From assembly GCA_949358305.1 (NCBI GenBank), contig OX442318.1, positions 2,406,501 through 2,466,500 of the forward strand: DNA of 60,000 nt. Direction: 5' to 3'. Origin of the DNA: Strigamia acuminata (lineage: Eukaryota; Arthropoda; Chilopoda; Geophilomorpha; Linotaeniidae). Below the pieces are notes generated by a model. It was not told the DNA's origin and did not search any database. It saw only the letters and a list, made by a program, of their open reading frames with translations. Position 1 is the first letter of the stretch, and every line of letters begins with the position of its first letter. A program made the translations under genes and the position numbers. Below, one piece after another: positions 1 to 12,020 of the stretch.

Positions 1-1443
1 TTTATTCTTTTCGTTATTCTTCGAAGTTTTTGTTTGGTCCTTGTGTCGAAAGCCGTTCCTAAAGTATAAAATCCATGTCCTCAGCCGCCTTACCATTAAT
101 TATCTCAAGTTCTAGCATTACAAAAATAAATAAAAATAAAATAAGTGAATTTTTTATCTTCATCAATGAATTTAACCTTTAAATGACTATTTGTTCCGTC
201 TTGCTGCCAAATGAAATACCGAAGAAAAAAAATTAAGCGAAAAAAGTGCAATGAGTGTCTCAAAGGAAATTTACAGAAAGGAAATTGAGAAAGGAGAACT
301 AATACCCTAAATTAAAAAAAAAAAGAAAGACAAGATGGATAATTGCAGAATCATCCAAAATATTTGTATTTTATTTTTCCCAATTTGATGAAAATAATTC
401 ATAACACTCAGCACTAACCTTATTATCACATGCACAGTCAAGTTAAAAATAAATAGGCAGCACTAATCGAATTTCACACGCTCCATTCCAAGCAAGTAGC
501 AGCATACAGTGCACTTTTCACAGGAAATAAAAAGATTAAATCACACACGACAAAATGGGAGGAAAAGAAAGAGTGAGAGAGAGAGAGAGCCAAAAGGACG
601 AATGAAATATATCGACCCAAAAATCCTCGGGTCGTCTCTGCCATCAGCCACAGAAATGGAAAGAGCCAAGGTCTCCTCAGCGGTAAAACTAGTGAAGCAC
701 GAGTTCCAACTCCCGACTGACTTGTAGCCATGCATAACTGAACAGAGGATACAAAATTCCGATTTATATCAAAACCAACGCGAACGAAGCAATGGCGGAG
801 TCGTTCAAGACGCGTTTTCAGCGTTTTGGGCGAATATCGGCCAATCCGTCGCCCAATTAAGCCGTCCAACGCTCTGCGATGGCAATTGGAAGACTGGAAA
901 TGACATCATGATCGTAAATTAGCGAATAAATCCTTTTTTTGGCAAACTAAGTTGATCTGGCGCTGGGTTTATTGTGCAGAAGGCATCGGAGACTTCGGCG
1001 TGTTTATTTCAAAACGGGTTTCAATTAAGCGCCGGGATCAGCAAATATTTTACATCTAAATGTCCAAAAAGGCTCGTTACAACTTGATTCCAAAGCAACT
1101 TTAATTTTAACAAACCTGTGTGCACATTATGCAATATCCGGAAGTCATTTTGCACAAAACTTTCATCTAATCCTTTCAAAGTATTAAAACTCGTACTTTG
1201 CTTGCAACCTAATCTGGCAGGAAACTGTAGCAAGCCAACCAGGTTTAAAAAAAGGAAAACACAAGTTGCAAAAATGAAACCACTTTGAAATGCACACAAG
1301 AGATTTCCTCTTCCATTAGCCAACTGCACAAACAGATTTGATTGGAATGCTAATGTCATTACTTAAGCGTGGGGAAATACGTTGGCAACAGGTTGGCGAC
1401 CACCTTGAAATGATGGTAGGGGACCAACAAAAGAGCGTATATA
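1..1443. other. AT-rich non-coding DNA, no gene seen
   Basis: No convincing exon or element ends here. A short GA dinucleotide microsatellite lies at about 571-589 and a poly-A run at about 312-326. Open frames here are short, overlap on both strands and lack recognisable domains. If the signal-peptide exon at 22.4 kb is real, this stretch may be part of its first intron. Confidence 0.6.
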
Positions 1444-1981
1444 GCGTGCCGCCTCGTTTAAACGCCCGGACGTTTAATAGTTTTTTTGAGCCGACCCCCG
1501 GCGTCAATTTGAAGCCCGATATTTATTCGGGCCCGGTGCAAAACCAAAAAAAAAGAATTTTACTGCAACAATCACCATTTTTTCTGCAAAAATCACCATT
1601 TTTTCTGCAAAAATCACCATTTTTCTGCAAAAATCACCATTTTTCTGCAAAAATCACCATTTTTATGCAAAAATCACCATTTTTTCTGCAAAAATCACCA
1701 TTTTTCTACAAAAATCACCATTTTTCTGCAAAAATCACCATTTTTCTGCAAAAATCATCATTTTTCTGCAAAAATCACTATTTTTCTGCAAATATCACTA
1801 TTTTTCTGCAAAAATCACTATTTTTCTGCAAAAATCACTATTTTTCTGCAAAAATCACCATTTTCGGAACCCGGCGCTTAATCGGGGCCGGCGCCGGGCG
1901 GCAATTCTGTATATCGTTGATGACTGCCCGGCACTAAAACGACGTCCTAATGAACCTGGGCGTTTAAACGAAGCAGTACGG
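1444..1981. mobile_element. GC-rich TIR element, copy A (non-autonomous)
   Basis: The outer ends match those of the copies at 6.3 and 37.6 kb. The left end contains GCCTCGTTTAAACGCCCGG, and the right end in reverse complement reads CCGTACTGCTTCGTTTAAAC. Inside the TIRs are GC-rich blocks with CCCGGCG and GGGCC motifs on both sides of an AT-rich 20-bp minisatellite. The left flank is TA, but the right flank is CA, so the target duplication is imperfect here. There is no transposase frame, so it must be non-autonomous. The class is uncertain; a 2-bp TA target would fit Tc1/mariner-like or similar cut-and-paste elements. Confidence 0.65.
1562..1862. repeat. 20-bp minisatellite inside copy A
   Basis: About fifteen units of roughly 20 bp, consensus CTGCAAAAATCACCATTTTT, with few substitutions (CACCA to CACTA, one TATGC, one CTACA). 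Some units have one extra T. The array sits centrally in the GC-rich TIR element. Its base composition is very different from the GC-rich arms. The open frame across it is produced by the repeat and is not a protein gene. Confidence 0.9.
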
Positions 1982-3230
1982 CAGTACACAACAATAGAAA
2001 ATTAACAATAAAATTGCAATACGAAAACATACATAGTCCGACAAGACTTCCGTAGACATACAGCAACATTTATACGAATGTGCCAAATAGGCTACAGTAG
2101 AAATCAAATACAGAATTCAAACAATACTGAGAAATCGCGCAGGATTAGTGTCCCAATGCAAATCTCAAATTTTCTAAAAATTGAATAAAAATCCAAATAG
2201 CTAATTGAATTGAAGCGCTGCATCTAAAACCGACGTCGCCACACAAAAACTCATTAGGAAATGACACCCGGATTAAAATGCAAAAGGTTCTGCCTGGAGA
2301 AGACACGGAGACACCGAACGATAATTCCAGGTGACACACGCTCGCAGCGTCAATGATAAGTTAATTGTGCGCTCCGCCTAATTGATGGCGAATGCACTTG
2401 CTGTAAGATGCACAACATGCATTTACAATGCCGCACAAGCATCCAAATTAGAAAATGCTGTTGACAACGTGCAACCAAGCGCCGGACTAGACCAACTTTA
2501 CCACCTTAAAGATGGAATGGCGTTGACTAATGAAAATCCAGCCAAATTAAACTTTTTCGGTGCGGTTCAGGACAAGATTTACAATTAGGCTTAAAACCTA
2601 GGACTCCGCGACAGCGACACCAGGCCCTTTTGTACAATAATACATATGGTTCATAGGTGTCACTACAATGTGAGGAAAGCTCCAATTGTAATTACGTTAT
2701 TACATCACTGCAATTGCCTCCCTTGTCCAGCCAATGGGAGTTTGTTGCAAGTATATTTTTTACAGACTTCAATTAATCATGCAGTGAACTAATTGGAACT
2801 GCAGTTCATTTTGATCGAACTCCCCTTTGTTTTTAGCTGCAACCAGATGTGCCAATTGCCTCTGCTACCCGAAGGTGCTGTATGAACATACAAGCGACAT
2901 CATGTTGGACCGGAGGGTCCTCTTTACTAGACCGACCCTTCCAACCATGCGGTTCTAACGGCTACATTTGGATTTGCATGCACCAAAGCTTCCAAAAATG
3001 TCTCAGCTTTTACCTACACATTTCCAATGCTCTTTTTGCTCTGATAAATTCAATAAGAATCATTTTAGCATATCACTAGTGGGTCGCTGTAGAAACCTAC
3101 GGTAGTCCATGGGAAACAACTTCAATTTGACTGCTACACCAAGACAGTCATACAAAATGTAGTCCTTTTAACCACTAACAAGTGCTTCTTTTACATTAGC
3201 TGATTACACTGTGATGGAAAACCTCAACTA
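1982..3230. other. Non-coding, nothing recognisable
   Basis: Unique-looking AT-rich DNA of moderate complexity. I found no exon with splice sites, no RNA gene and no clear element boundary. Confidence 0.5.
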
Positions 3231-3588
3231 AAGGCTCGTTTACATTGTTGCGAAATTTAGCACGCGAAATGGTCGCGCCTAAAATTCACACAAAAAAATT
3301 TGCTTCTCATGTTCTCAATGAAGCAAAGAGAAGTGATGAAGTGACGTCTCGTTTCACTTGTCCAACGTGGTGCTGCCATTTTGAATCAATTGTGAAGTTG
3401 GTGACGACATACGCTATCTCGTCTGTCATTGGCCAACGCGTGCAAACTTTCCAAACAAAGCGAAAAAATAGACTTCAAGCCTACTCTGATATATCCCATG
3501 CGAAGGGTTGCCACACAAACTTTCACGCGCAAAATTGTCGCGTTCGCATCAATTCGAACGCAATTTTGCAACAATGTAAACGAGCCTT
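3231..3588. mobile_element. Short TIR element (MITE)
   Basis: The two ends are inverted copies: AAGGCTCGTTTACATTGTTG at the left and its exact reverse complement at the right, after which similarity decays. Both ends abut TA (3229-3230 and 3589-3590), consistent with a TA duplication, though a 3-bp target cannot be excluded because the ends are A/T-rich. About 358 bp long with no transposase. The interior is richer in CG dinucleotides than its surroundings and repeats the GCGCGAAA / TTCGCGT theme. Confidence 0.7.
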
Positions 3589-6288
3589 TAATGATCTGAA
3601 ACTTAACTTGTTGTTAACGTTCAAACAAGAATGTTCTTTACACATGTTCTCTTAATGTTTACGGGTGTTCTAGGTCCTTTAATGGACTGTTAAGACCTGC
3701 TTCGCGTGAACGGCTGTATTGAATAAAAATATCAAGAATGGTAGAAATTCATCCCAATCAGTATGTTCATTGTTGACATAGCTAATCAATGGCCCCCTTA
3801 CAAATGATATTACGTGTTTGAGTAATAACCGACTACATTGGCGACCAGCTGTTTACGGAGTCACAAAACTAGAGCCAAACGATTAATAATTTTCAATTTG
3901 GGCCATCTCCTCATTAATTCTAAGTTCTGTACCATATCACAATAAAAGCGAGTTTTAACTTAATCACGCCATTGCAGCTTTAGTTGTGTGAGAATTAAAC
4001 TCCAGACATCTTTCATGTGGTAAATTTAGTTGAAAATCAAAAATGCATTGCCATTAATTTCATTTGTCTGATCTTCTTGAAACCCTGACATCTAGCTGTT
4101 GCAAAATGTGAGGAACCAATCAAAAATAGATTGGAAATGCAGCTTAAGTGACAAGCTAAGCTTCTTTCACATGGCTTGTGTTTAAATCTGAAATTCAAAT
4201 TTAATCTCAAAGATTAGAGATCCCAATGCTCACATGGCAACAACTGCCACCACCTTGAACTGAATAAATTAAACTTTTATTCACATTGGAACCTCAAACT
4301 ACCATCTTTTTCTCCATATCAATCATACAACAACCGGCATAGACTGCAATTCCACCACTAGGAAATGCTAGGACAATATTAGGCCTAAACAGAGCGGTCT
4401 GGCTCTCCGGCCGACTATTACCAAGGATAAAGAATTGTTTCCCAATGAAACAACTTGATCTCCCAGTATCCGTCAGACCCACCGATGACAGATTCCCAAT
4501 CTGAACACGCATGAGGATTATCGCTAATTACTTTGCTTCTCATCTGAATTAGACAGTCCTAAAATCCTCAATTGACATTTATACATGCATTGAAGCTGTG
4601 ATGTTACAAAACACAAACACCTAAACTATATTTCAGAAAACATATGACAAACTCCCATTGGTTGGGCGTATCACAAGCTCAAGAATACGTATAACTTCAA
4701 ACTACTTTTCTGTTGTTAATTTGTATCCATGTGCTCGCCACAATTTTTTGAAAAATAGTGGTTGTCTACCCCTTTACATAGCTCCATTACGCCTTTTTTT
4801 GAGGGCCTTGGAGACCCATACGTCCAATTTAGAAAAGTTTCCTGGGATATAGATGGTCTCAAATCTGTTTAGTTTTTAATTTTATCTCATTCTGTTTACA
4901 AGTTATGAGAAATATTGTAAATTGTCACTTTTTGGAGTTTTTAATTTTTTTCTCTTTAACTATTCATTTTTTTCCAAAAAAATTTTAACGAAATAATAGC
5001 TCTAACAATCCTTTAAATTCTCCTAAAACCATTTTTCATTGTGAGAAATAGTTTCAAAAATAGGGATATGCCAATTTTTTGGCAAGGAGTTGTAAAAGTA
5101 GCCTCGAAAGACGTTTAAACAGCCGTCCAAGCGGTGATGTTAAAAGACACAAAAACAAAAACACAAACACCTAAAACACATGAAACACAACTTTCTACAT
5201 GCAGCTACCAATGATATTTGCAATCAATTGTTTATACTTTTCCCTAATCTTTAACCCACCAATAGAAAAATAGAAAAAACTAACTGGGTTTGCACTTCCC
5301 CTGCCGACGAATTCCCTGGCCATTCATTCACCCCTTTTTCACCACACCGGCTAATCAAGTGGCTCAATTAAGGCTCGGTGTCAGTGTGAGTGAAGATGGA
5401 AGCGGAGGAAGGGAGCAGCAGTTTGAGCAGTTATTTATTAATGTTGTCAACTTGACAGTTATGAACCATTTTGCTTGTCAGCACAGGCAAAATGTGTTCA
5501 CACTCATTAATACCAGTGTGTGTCACTCTTCATTTGTAGTTAAAGCGCCAGAACACGGCCCCAAAATCCTGCCTAATAAATGATGTTGCTTATAAATAAG
5601 GCACAATCATGGCTGCCCCCTCAGCCAGCCAGGCCGTGCTGCCATCTTCCATCTCCGGGTCTTGTAAAGGTTGAGGAAACCTCCTGGTTCGTGTTGCAAA
5701 TGCCGCGTTGAATATTCATCCGAATGCACATTCCCCAAGTAAGGAAAAGAAAAAGTGCCATCATCAACAACACACTCGGATTTCACATCTGCCGCAACGA
5801 TTTTTCAGATTAAACACATGAAAGGAAAGATATTTCAATCTTTGCCAAAAACATGTTTCAGCCCACGAGCCAGACTGAAAAAAATAGATTTTTTTTTCTT
5901 CATATTTTATTTTTTTAATTTTATTTTTCCATATTCAAGGTTTTCATTAAATTCAGAACTATCCAAGTAGAACTAAATAAAATTGACATTCTCATTTTTT
6001 ATTCCCAATAGGGAAATAAGTGAGGAGAGGGAAAGTAGGGGGGAATCTGAACTCCAAGTTCAGAAAGGGTTCATCATGTTTAGTCTAATGTATTAATTAA
6101 ATTTACACATGACAGGTGAGAGAAACAATTGCATGTGTGACTAATTTCCCTCGTGTTGAATTGGTATACTAGTTTTAATAATTCATTTATCTGTTTGACA
6201 CCTGCTGCCGTTTTCCTATCTGCAAGGAACTATAGAGAACGCTTCAAAACCTTTGGCTCAGGTTTAGCCGATTTCTCATCGGATACTA
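3589..6288. other. Non-coding AT-rich stretch
   Basis: No gene identified. The phrase ACACAAACACCTAAA occurs twice in the same direction (4611-4625 and 5161-5175), each preceded by GTGATGTTA, so about 550 bp may be flanked by related repeat pieces. A CTCCCATTGGTTG motif at about 4652-4664 recurs elsewhere in the window. Poly-T/poly-A runs occur at about 4960-4985 and 5880-5935. Confidence 0.5.
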
Positions 6289-6452
6289 CCGTACTGCCTC
6301 ATTTAAACGCCCGGGCGTTTTTTTTTGGGCCAACCCTCTCCCGGTAAAGTTGGTTCGGGGCGGCGTGTGGTGCAATAAACGCCACCGAACCCCCGGCGTT
6401 TATTCGGGCCCGGCGTTTGAATGAACCCGGGCGTTTAAATGAGGCAGTACGG
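6289..6452. mobile_element. GC-rich TIR element, copy B (shortest)
   Basis: A compact 164-bp member with nearly perfect TIRs: CCGTACTGCCTCATTTAAAC at the left and its inverse at the right, both flanked by TA (6287-6288 and 6453-6454). The interior contains CCCGGGCG, GGGCCCGGCG and repeated GCGTTT blocks, and lacks the minisatellite of copy A. This makes it the clearest view of the minimal element. It cannot encode a transposase. Confidence 0.75.
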
Positions 6453-7376
6453 TAAGTACCGTACATTATTTGTTCCAATAATCACAATCACTGCATCATT
6501 GAGGACCCACACTAGGTCCAACTGCTTATTCTGCATGGCACATGACTTTTATTTACGATATTTTTTATTTTTTATTTATTTTTATTTATTTGTTAATTTT
6601 TTTAAAATTAAATTAATTATTTATTTTTATTTGTTTAATAATTTACAACCGACTCTCTTCCTTTGTTTAAGAATTCTTCAGCACTAAAAACTCCTTTCCA
6701 GGTGATTATATTTTATTTCGTCGAAAGATTTCCATTTTTTAAAAATGATTATTAATCCATCAATCTAACAAAATTTCTAGATTGGTCAGTAGACCTAAGC
6801 CTAGCACTCCGCAGCTTTGTGTCAGTGATGGAAAATAGAGAATAATCACCTCAGTCCTTTCTTTGGTCCCTACCTGCAGTAAATACTTTTTTCCCCTTCT
6901 ACGACAACTGTTTCCTCCAGTCGTCGCAAGAGTCGTAACTTCTCATCCTCTGATGACACCACAGTCCAGCTAACGTTTTCCTTACCCTCAGCCAATTTTC
7001 ATGCTGTGACATGGTGGTGAATTCATGAATCAAACATGGTATCACTTCCATAACAACCTTGTTTGTTCTACATTGGAAGGAAGAAAAAATAACCTTAATA
7101 GAATTGTTTTTCCCCACAGACACTGCGATTAAAGTTGCACTCAGCGCGGCCTCCTAAACAAACAGCTGCAGTCATTTGTTTGTCCAAGTTAGCGGCAGTC
7201 GCGATCCCAATAGGCAAATGCACTACTTACTGTATCAGACCGTACAGAGAGCGTTGACAAATGGCTTTTTCCAAAAATTCAATCTTGCCTTTGCATCGAC
7301 AACTGGCGGCAAGGCCGACGAGCTCTTATTCAAAACTGCCATTTTTGTCAGCAATTACAATTTAGGTTTTTCGTTT
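6453..7376. other. Non-coding, T-rich tract
   Basis: A T/A-only tract at about 6556-6645 is the main feature. No exon, RNA gene or element end could be supported in the rest. Confidence 0.5.
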
Positions 7377-7868
7377 GTTACATTTGTTTAATGTAACGAA
7401 GTATAAGTTCATCGTTCATGAGGTTAAATACGGAAACAATAGCGTACTTTTGCAAAAATACGGTATTCTTGGTGCCCAGGTAAAAAAAATCTGCAGAATT
7501 CTGCAGAAAATCTTTTTTCTCTGCAGAATTCGCCAGAAAATCTTTTTTCTCTGCAGAATTGTGCAGAAAAATTGCCAGCCGAAAATTTTCTGCAGAAAAG
7601 GTTAACATTTTTCTGCAGAATTCTGCAGAATTTGGTAATTTTTTCTGCAGAATTCTGCAGAATTTGGTAATTTTTTCTGCAGAATTCTGCAGAATTTGGT
7701 AATTTTTTTTTGCAGAAACCTTTTCTGCAGAATTCTGCAGAATTTGGTAATTTTTTTTTGCAGAAACCTTTTCTGCAGAGCATGCAGAATTCTACAGAAC
7801 CTTTTTCTCCTAGGTGTCTCAGCCGCGACTACTTTTCGACGGTGACTCTTAATCGGCAAAATACGGTA
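7377..7868. repeat. Dispersed repeat interrupted by a minisatellite element
   Basis: The left part (7377-7474) and right part (7815-7868), read without the insertion, match 32411-32552: both contain GTTACATTTGTTTAATGTA, then CTTTTGCAAAAATAC, TATTCTTGGTG, TCTCAGCCGCG, CGACTCTT and a final AAAATACGG. It is therefore a two-copy (or more) repeat, interrupted here by the 340-bp element and uninterrupted at 32.4 kb. Two direct copies of AAAATACGGTA lie at 7455-7465 and 7858-7868. Confidence 0.75.
7475..7814. mobile_element. CCCAGG-ended element with CTGCAG minisatellite core, copy 1
   Basis: Begins CCCAGGTAAAAAAAATCTGC and ends TTTCTCCTAGG, so the outermost hexamers form an imperfect inverted pair. 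Flanked on both sides by TG (7473-7474 and 7815-7816). The related site at 32.5 kb has a single TG and no insert, so this is an insertion with a 2-bp target duplication. The core repeats GAATTTGGTAATTTTTTCTGC-type units at 32-bp spacing, with one 48-bp spacing, built on the palindrome AATTCTGCAGAATT. It has no protein gene and does not match a family I can name. Confidence 0.8.
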
Positions 7869-9600
7869 AATGCAATAAACTCGACAACGGACTACCTCCA
7901 CTTCGCACCCGGTATCTTGATGCTAAATTCGTACTGCACATCCCATTCCACGCAGACTTAACTTTTGTATTAAAATGAGAACAGTGACCAGGAAAAAGAT
8001 AGAGAAATTCAAAATGTGCTCCAACGGAGGAACATCCATTATTGATTTTCCTTTTCACCAACCTGCTTAAGCATTCCAACATTCATCCTCACTGTGTGTA
8101 CATTGTATCAGTAATCCAACATAAGAAACATACACAAACAAGTTTTGCATTTAACAGGTAAGAAACTTGCCCGCGCGAAGAAAACAGTGAAAAGCAGCAA
8201 AGCGTGCTATTGGAAAATACCAAGAGGATGGGTTTTCCAATCAGTCAATAACCTTGTGTTCAACCAACTCGCTTTCCCTTTCCCCCTTTCCACCGGCAGC
8301 GCAATTGTGTCCTCGTGAGTATTCTACAAGCAAGGTACTCACTCTCCTCTCTGCAAGAAAGCCACCACCCTGTGTTCAATTTGCACTGCTCTGCTGCAAA
8401 CAAGACTAGAAAGAGAAAGGAGGAGGGCACTTTCACACAACAAGCATTACCTTTCAAAGAGGATGTATGCATTTCCACCACATACATTCAACCAATTTCT
8501 ATTCTATGCAAGTCGACTTTTTACTCATTTCTTCGGCGACCGCCATTGGTCCAATTTAATTTCCAACAAATGCCTTGCACTCACAATGAACACAACAGAT
8601 CCAGACTCAGAAATGTGGAAAAGCCGATGGAGACTTCGTGTTCTCGCAGGAAACGAAGAAAAGTGAAGATGGCATTATTTATTTCAGCAACTAAGAACCA
8701 AGGCTTTTATTTCAAATCGCCATTCTTTGTCGTGACTATAATTCAAGAGACTAACAGTACTAACCGGCTTTAAACAGCATGCCGCTATAAAATGCCACTA
8801 AAATTCTGGTAAAAATGCCCATATAAACAGTTAGTGATCTTGATTTAGTACACATGTTACTCTATGGATGGCTTTATTCGGACTAGAGGTTAAAAACTGT
8901 ACATGGGGAGAGATAGTTACATGACACTACAAGTAGACTAAATAATCATTGGCGCCACTCATGCGGCACAACGCTACAGAATAGCACATTGCCGTATACA
9001 CAAGAAAAGGGCTTTACCGGCCCAAAATCAACATCATATCTGCTTATAGTTATCATATACTAATAGCCAAAATAGACGTTCCTCACAAGTTTTTGTAAAG
9101 AGACTAAAACAAAAAGATCTGCAATTGTTTGACAGGAGTTGGAAAGATGAAAGAAAGAAACACTGTCAAGCCTATTGGGAAATATGCCGCTGATGCGAGT
9201 CACTTAAGGAAACCCCAAGCCGTTTTCCATCAAATATCCAAATGCTATTATTTCACCGCGCAGTGCCATCAAGGCTGGAATAACTTCTTATCCACTTTTA
9301 TTCTTCAGAAGTGCAATATTTCATCTTCCCCTGCAATTCGACCTTCCATAAAACCCGAAGAACAAAAAAAAAGAATAAAAACCAGCAATGATTATACAAG
9401 TCCTCTACCATAGGTAAGGGAGAAGCAAGTGCACACTCAGAGCTAACAACAAATCCCAGACACTGAAGAAAAGAGGGATTTATAAAGGGATTTTCAAGCG
9501 AAAGCGCGCCAAACACGTGTCGTTAGGGTCTTTACACCGCTACACTTGAAGCTGATAAATAAACAGCTTAGGGCTTACCAAAAATATGTACACACACAAC
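7869..9600. other. Non-coding, nothing recognisable
   Basis: Moderate-complexity DNA with scattered short open frames on both strands and no domain, splice-bounded exon or repeat end that I can support. Confidence 0.5.
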
Positions 9601-10160
9601 CTTTCTCACATCACCACCTTGTCAATCTAGAAAAGCCGAGAAAAAGATCATTCGGCAACACATTTTCACCGACAAAAAAAGCCGAGCGGTTGCCATTTTC
9701 TCACCGGGTGCATTATGTTTGCAAATCTATCCGCTTCAAGCTGCTCGAGCTGTCAACTTCAATTTGCAAAAATCTGCACGGCACAAAAGACATTGCACAA
9801 CTCTTGGAAAATATGCTCCCGACTGCGAAGCGGAGTTGAAAAAGAGCGGCCGAACACGGATGGATGGGCACATTAAGTCCGGCTGGAACGCGCTCCGAGG
9901 TGGCGACCTTTCGAGACGGAGCTCTTATTCATCCATTTATCCCCGAAGAAAAATATCAAACGAGACGCAGGTGAGAATAAGGCTCGAGGTGTCTTAACCT
10001 TGCCTTGCCGAGTTCACTGCGGCTTGTGCCATCAGCAGCATCTGCACCAAAGGATTATTGGAAATTTATCTCGAAAACTGACCCCTTTGTTGCCTTCATA
10101 TTATACGCGTCGCGCTCAACTTTTTCTTAACGGCGAAAGCGGACTTTGCTTGTTTCGGAT
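9600..10160. promoter_or_regulatory. CpG-richer island, possible promoter or 5' exon
   Basis: This stretch has more G, C and CG than its neighbours (CTCGAG, GCGGCCG, GGAACGCGCTCCG, GTCGCGCTC). On the plus strand a good donor-like site, CGCAG followed by GTGAGAATAAG, occurs at about 9970. That would fit a 5' non-coding or short coding exon, but no open frame across it resembles a known protein and no matching acceptor was found. Listed only as a candidate promoter or first-exon region. Confidence 0.2.
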
Positions 10161-10213
10161 ACAATGACGATGTCATCTAGATATGCCCAGGCGTAGTTGG
10201 GTAAACAATTTCT

Positions 10214-10453
10214 CCTCACTTTGAGAATTAATTTTCAAAGTGAGGTCGTCGCATTAACCGTTATAGGATACTTAGGGTTGTTTTCGTCGTGGTTAGCGGC
10301 TAAAGGATGGTTTACGTACTTGCAGGAAATGCCGCATAGATTTCCTGTCACTTAGTGCTAATGTAAACAAAAATTGATTTCCACAATCTCAAGGCAAACT
10401 CTTCTTGGTTGGACTAAAGCCGAAAGTTGCGGCTTGACCAACAAGAAGAGTTT
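10214..10453. other. Cluster of three hairpin-forming inverted repeats
   Basis: Three separate snap-back structures lie within 240 bp. 10214-10245 is a near-perfect 32-bp palindrome (CCTCACTTTGA at one end, TCAAAGTGAGG at the other). 10310-10368 has an inner pair CAGGAAAT/ATTTCCTG and an outer pair GTTTAC/GTAAAC. 10396-10453 pairs AAACTCTTCTTG with CAAGAAGAGTTT, with an inner stem AAGCCG/CGGCTT and a short loop. They could be the core of a degraded foldback element or a small structured RNA. Nothing here shows that they are transcribed. Confidence 0.5.
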
Positions 10454-12020
10454 AGGGTGTGCAAGAAGCACAAGTGCTGCCAAATTATTTTAACATGCAA
10501 ATTTGACGCACCATTATCTTTTTAACTGAGATGGGAGGAGAAATCAATAATTAAGATGAAGAAAATTTGTAAAACCAATCGGAACATCTAGAAAGCCCCT
10601 TATGCCGCCAGTGTGGCTCAACTGCAAGGCTCAAACAACCGGTATCACATTTTGATCAACTAGGTAACATTTATTTACGAGATCAAATGGGATTGTTCAA
10701 GTTTATACTTAATCAATTACGACTTAAGCCTATTTGTACCATACTTATTTATGCTTGGTAGTAATCCAAAGACCTTTCGACTGTTGCCGGTCACTAACCA
10801 CTGAAGAGGTATTAACATTGCGTATTGTATTTGTCATTAAAACAATTATTATCATTTTAAAAGTATTTAATAGTAAATTAATAGTAAATTCATTTATTTT
10901 CCCACTTGTGAATTTGTAAACAGTGCCGGAAGAAAGGAGAGGTGCGCTAAATAGTCACGGGAGCACACGGGAGTTGTTAGGCTTCCGAGTCTCATGCAAT
11001 CTCATCTGATCTGATACCAAATCACGTCCGATCTCGCATCAAATTTCATGTAATCTAACGACAAATCTCGTGCAATCTTGTGGCAAATCTCGTTGGATGT
11101 TCCATGTTGTGTCAAATCTAATCGAATCTCACTGCCAGTCCTTTTTTATGCCAAATTATAAAATACTCATCGCAAACAAAAATTTAAACATTGAATAACG
11201 ACATTAACGGTACCCAAAACTAACAAAATACGGTATATTTAATGTTATTTAATGTTTTATTCCCATTAATCAATCGATACAGAGGCCAAGACCTATATTC
11301 ATAATAATAACCCTATTTTTCAAACCTGGTATCATATGACTGAAAAATGCGTCGTCTTTAGTTACTCAAATTAAGACCCACCAGCTTAGACGCATAAAAG
11401 GAAAATAAAATAAAAACGTCAAAAACTCAACCGTTCATTTTGAAATCAAATGCAACAAGAATCTTCATTCTGCGCTCTCATCTCATTAACGCAAAAATCT
11501 TCTTTCTCTCGGATCCGCTTTCATCTTGCATATCTCAGGCTGGGTCTTGGAAGTAAACAAGCCAAGCGAAATTTTCCACACTGACAAATATTGCCATCGA
11601 ACAACAACAAACTTGCAAATTCCCATTGCAAAAGCCAAAGGGTAAAAGGAATTAAAACAATTCTACGCACCCACTTCGACCTGCCAATCTGAGTGTGCAT
11701 ATCGACTGCGGCAACTGCACTTTAATTTAATCTCCCATTTTTCATCCGTCAACAAAAACAAGGGGTCGTGTCTGTGTGTAAAAAAATATAAAACACAAAA
11801 AGATCATTTGTGGCCTCCAGAGAAATTTCTGTACAATAAAAGCTCTTTTATCGAGTAATGTCGGACCGAAAAGCTACCGGATGGATACCAACGTTTTCCA
11901 AAAATTAGAGCTTTGTACCTACAACGACTAATTACACCAAAAAATTTAAGTTCTTTTTTTGAATCCATCTAGCCTTAAACTATCTAGCTTTGGATGTTTT
12001 AAACCAGATAATTCTGATCC
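10454..12020. other. Non-coding; repeat fragment near 11.2 kb
   Basis: About 11185-11300 (ATTAACGG..., AAAATACGGTA at 11225-11235, TTTATTCCCATTAATCAATC and GATACAGAGGCC) resembles about 13310-13375, so both are fragments of one dispersed repeat. A run of short related phrases (ATCTCATGCAATCTCATCTG and similar) lies at about 10985-11115. No gene seen. Confidence 0.45.

Noticed and set aside
1338-1937. 199-codon plus frame
   Set aside because: Crosses the left TIR, the 20-bp array and the right arm of a mobile element, with frame maintained only by the repeat.
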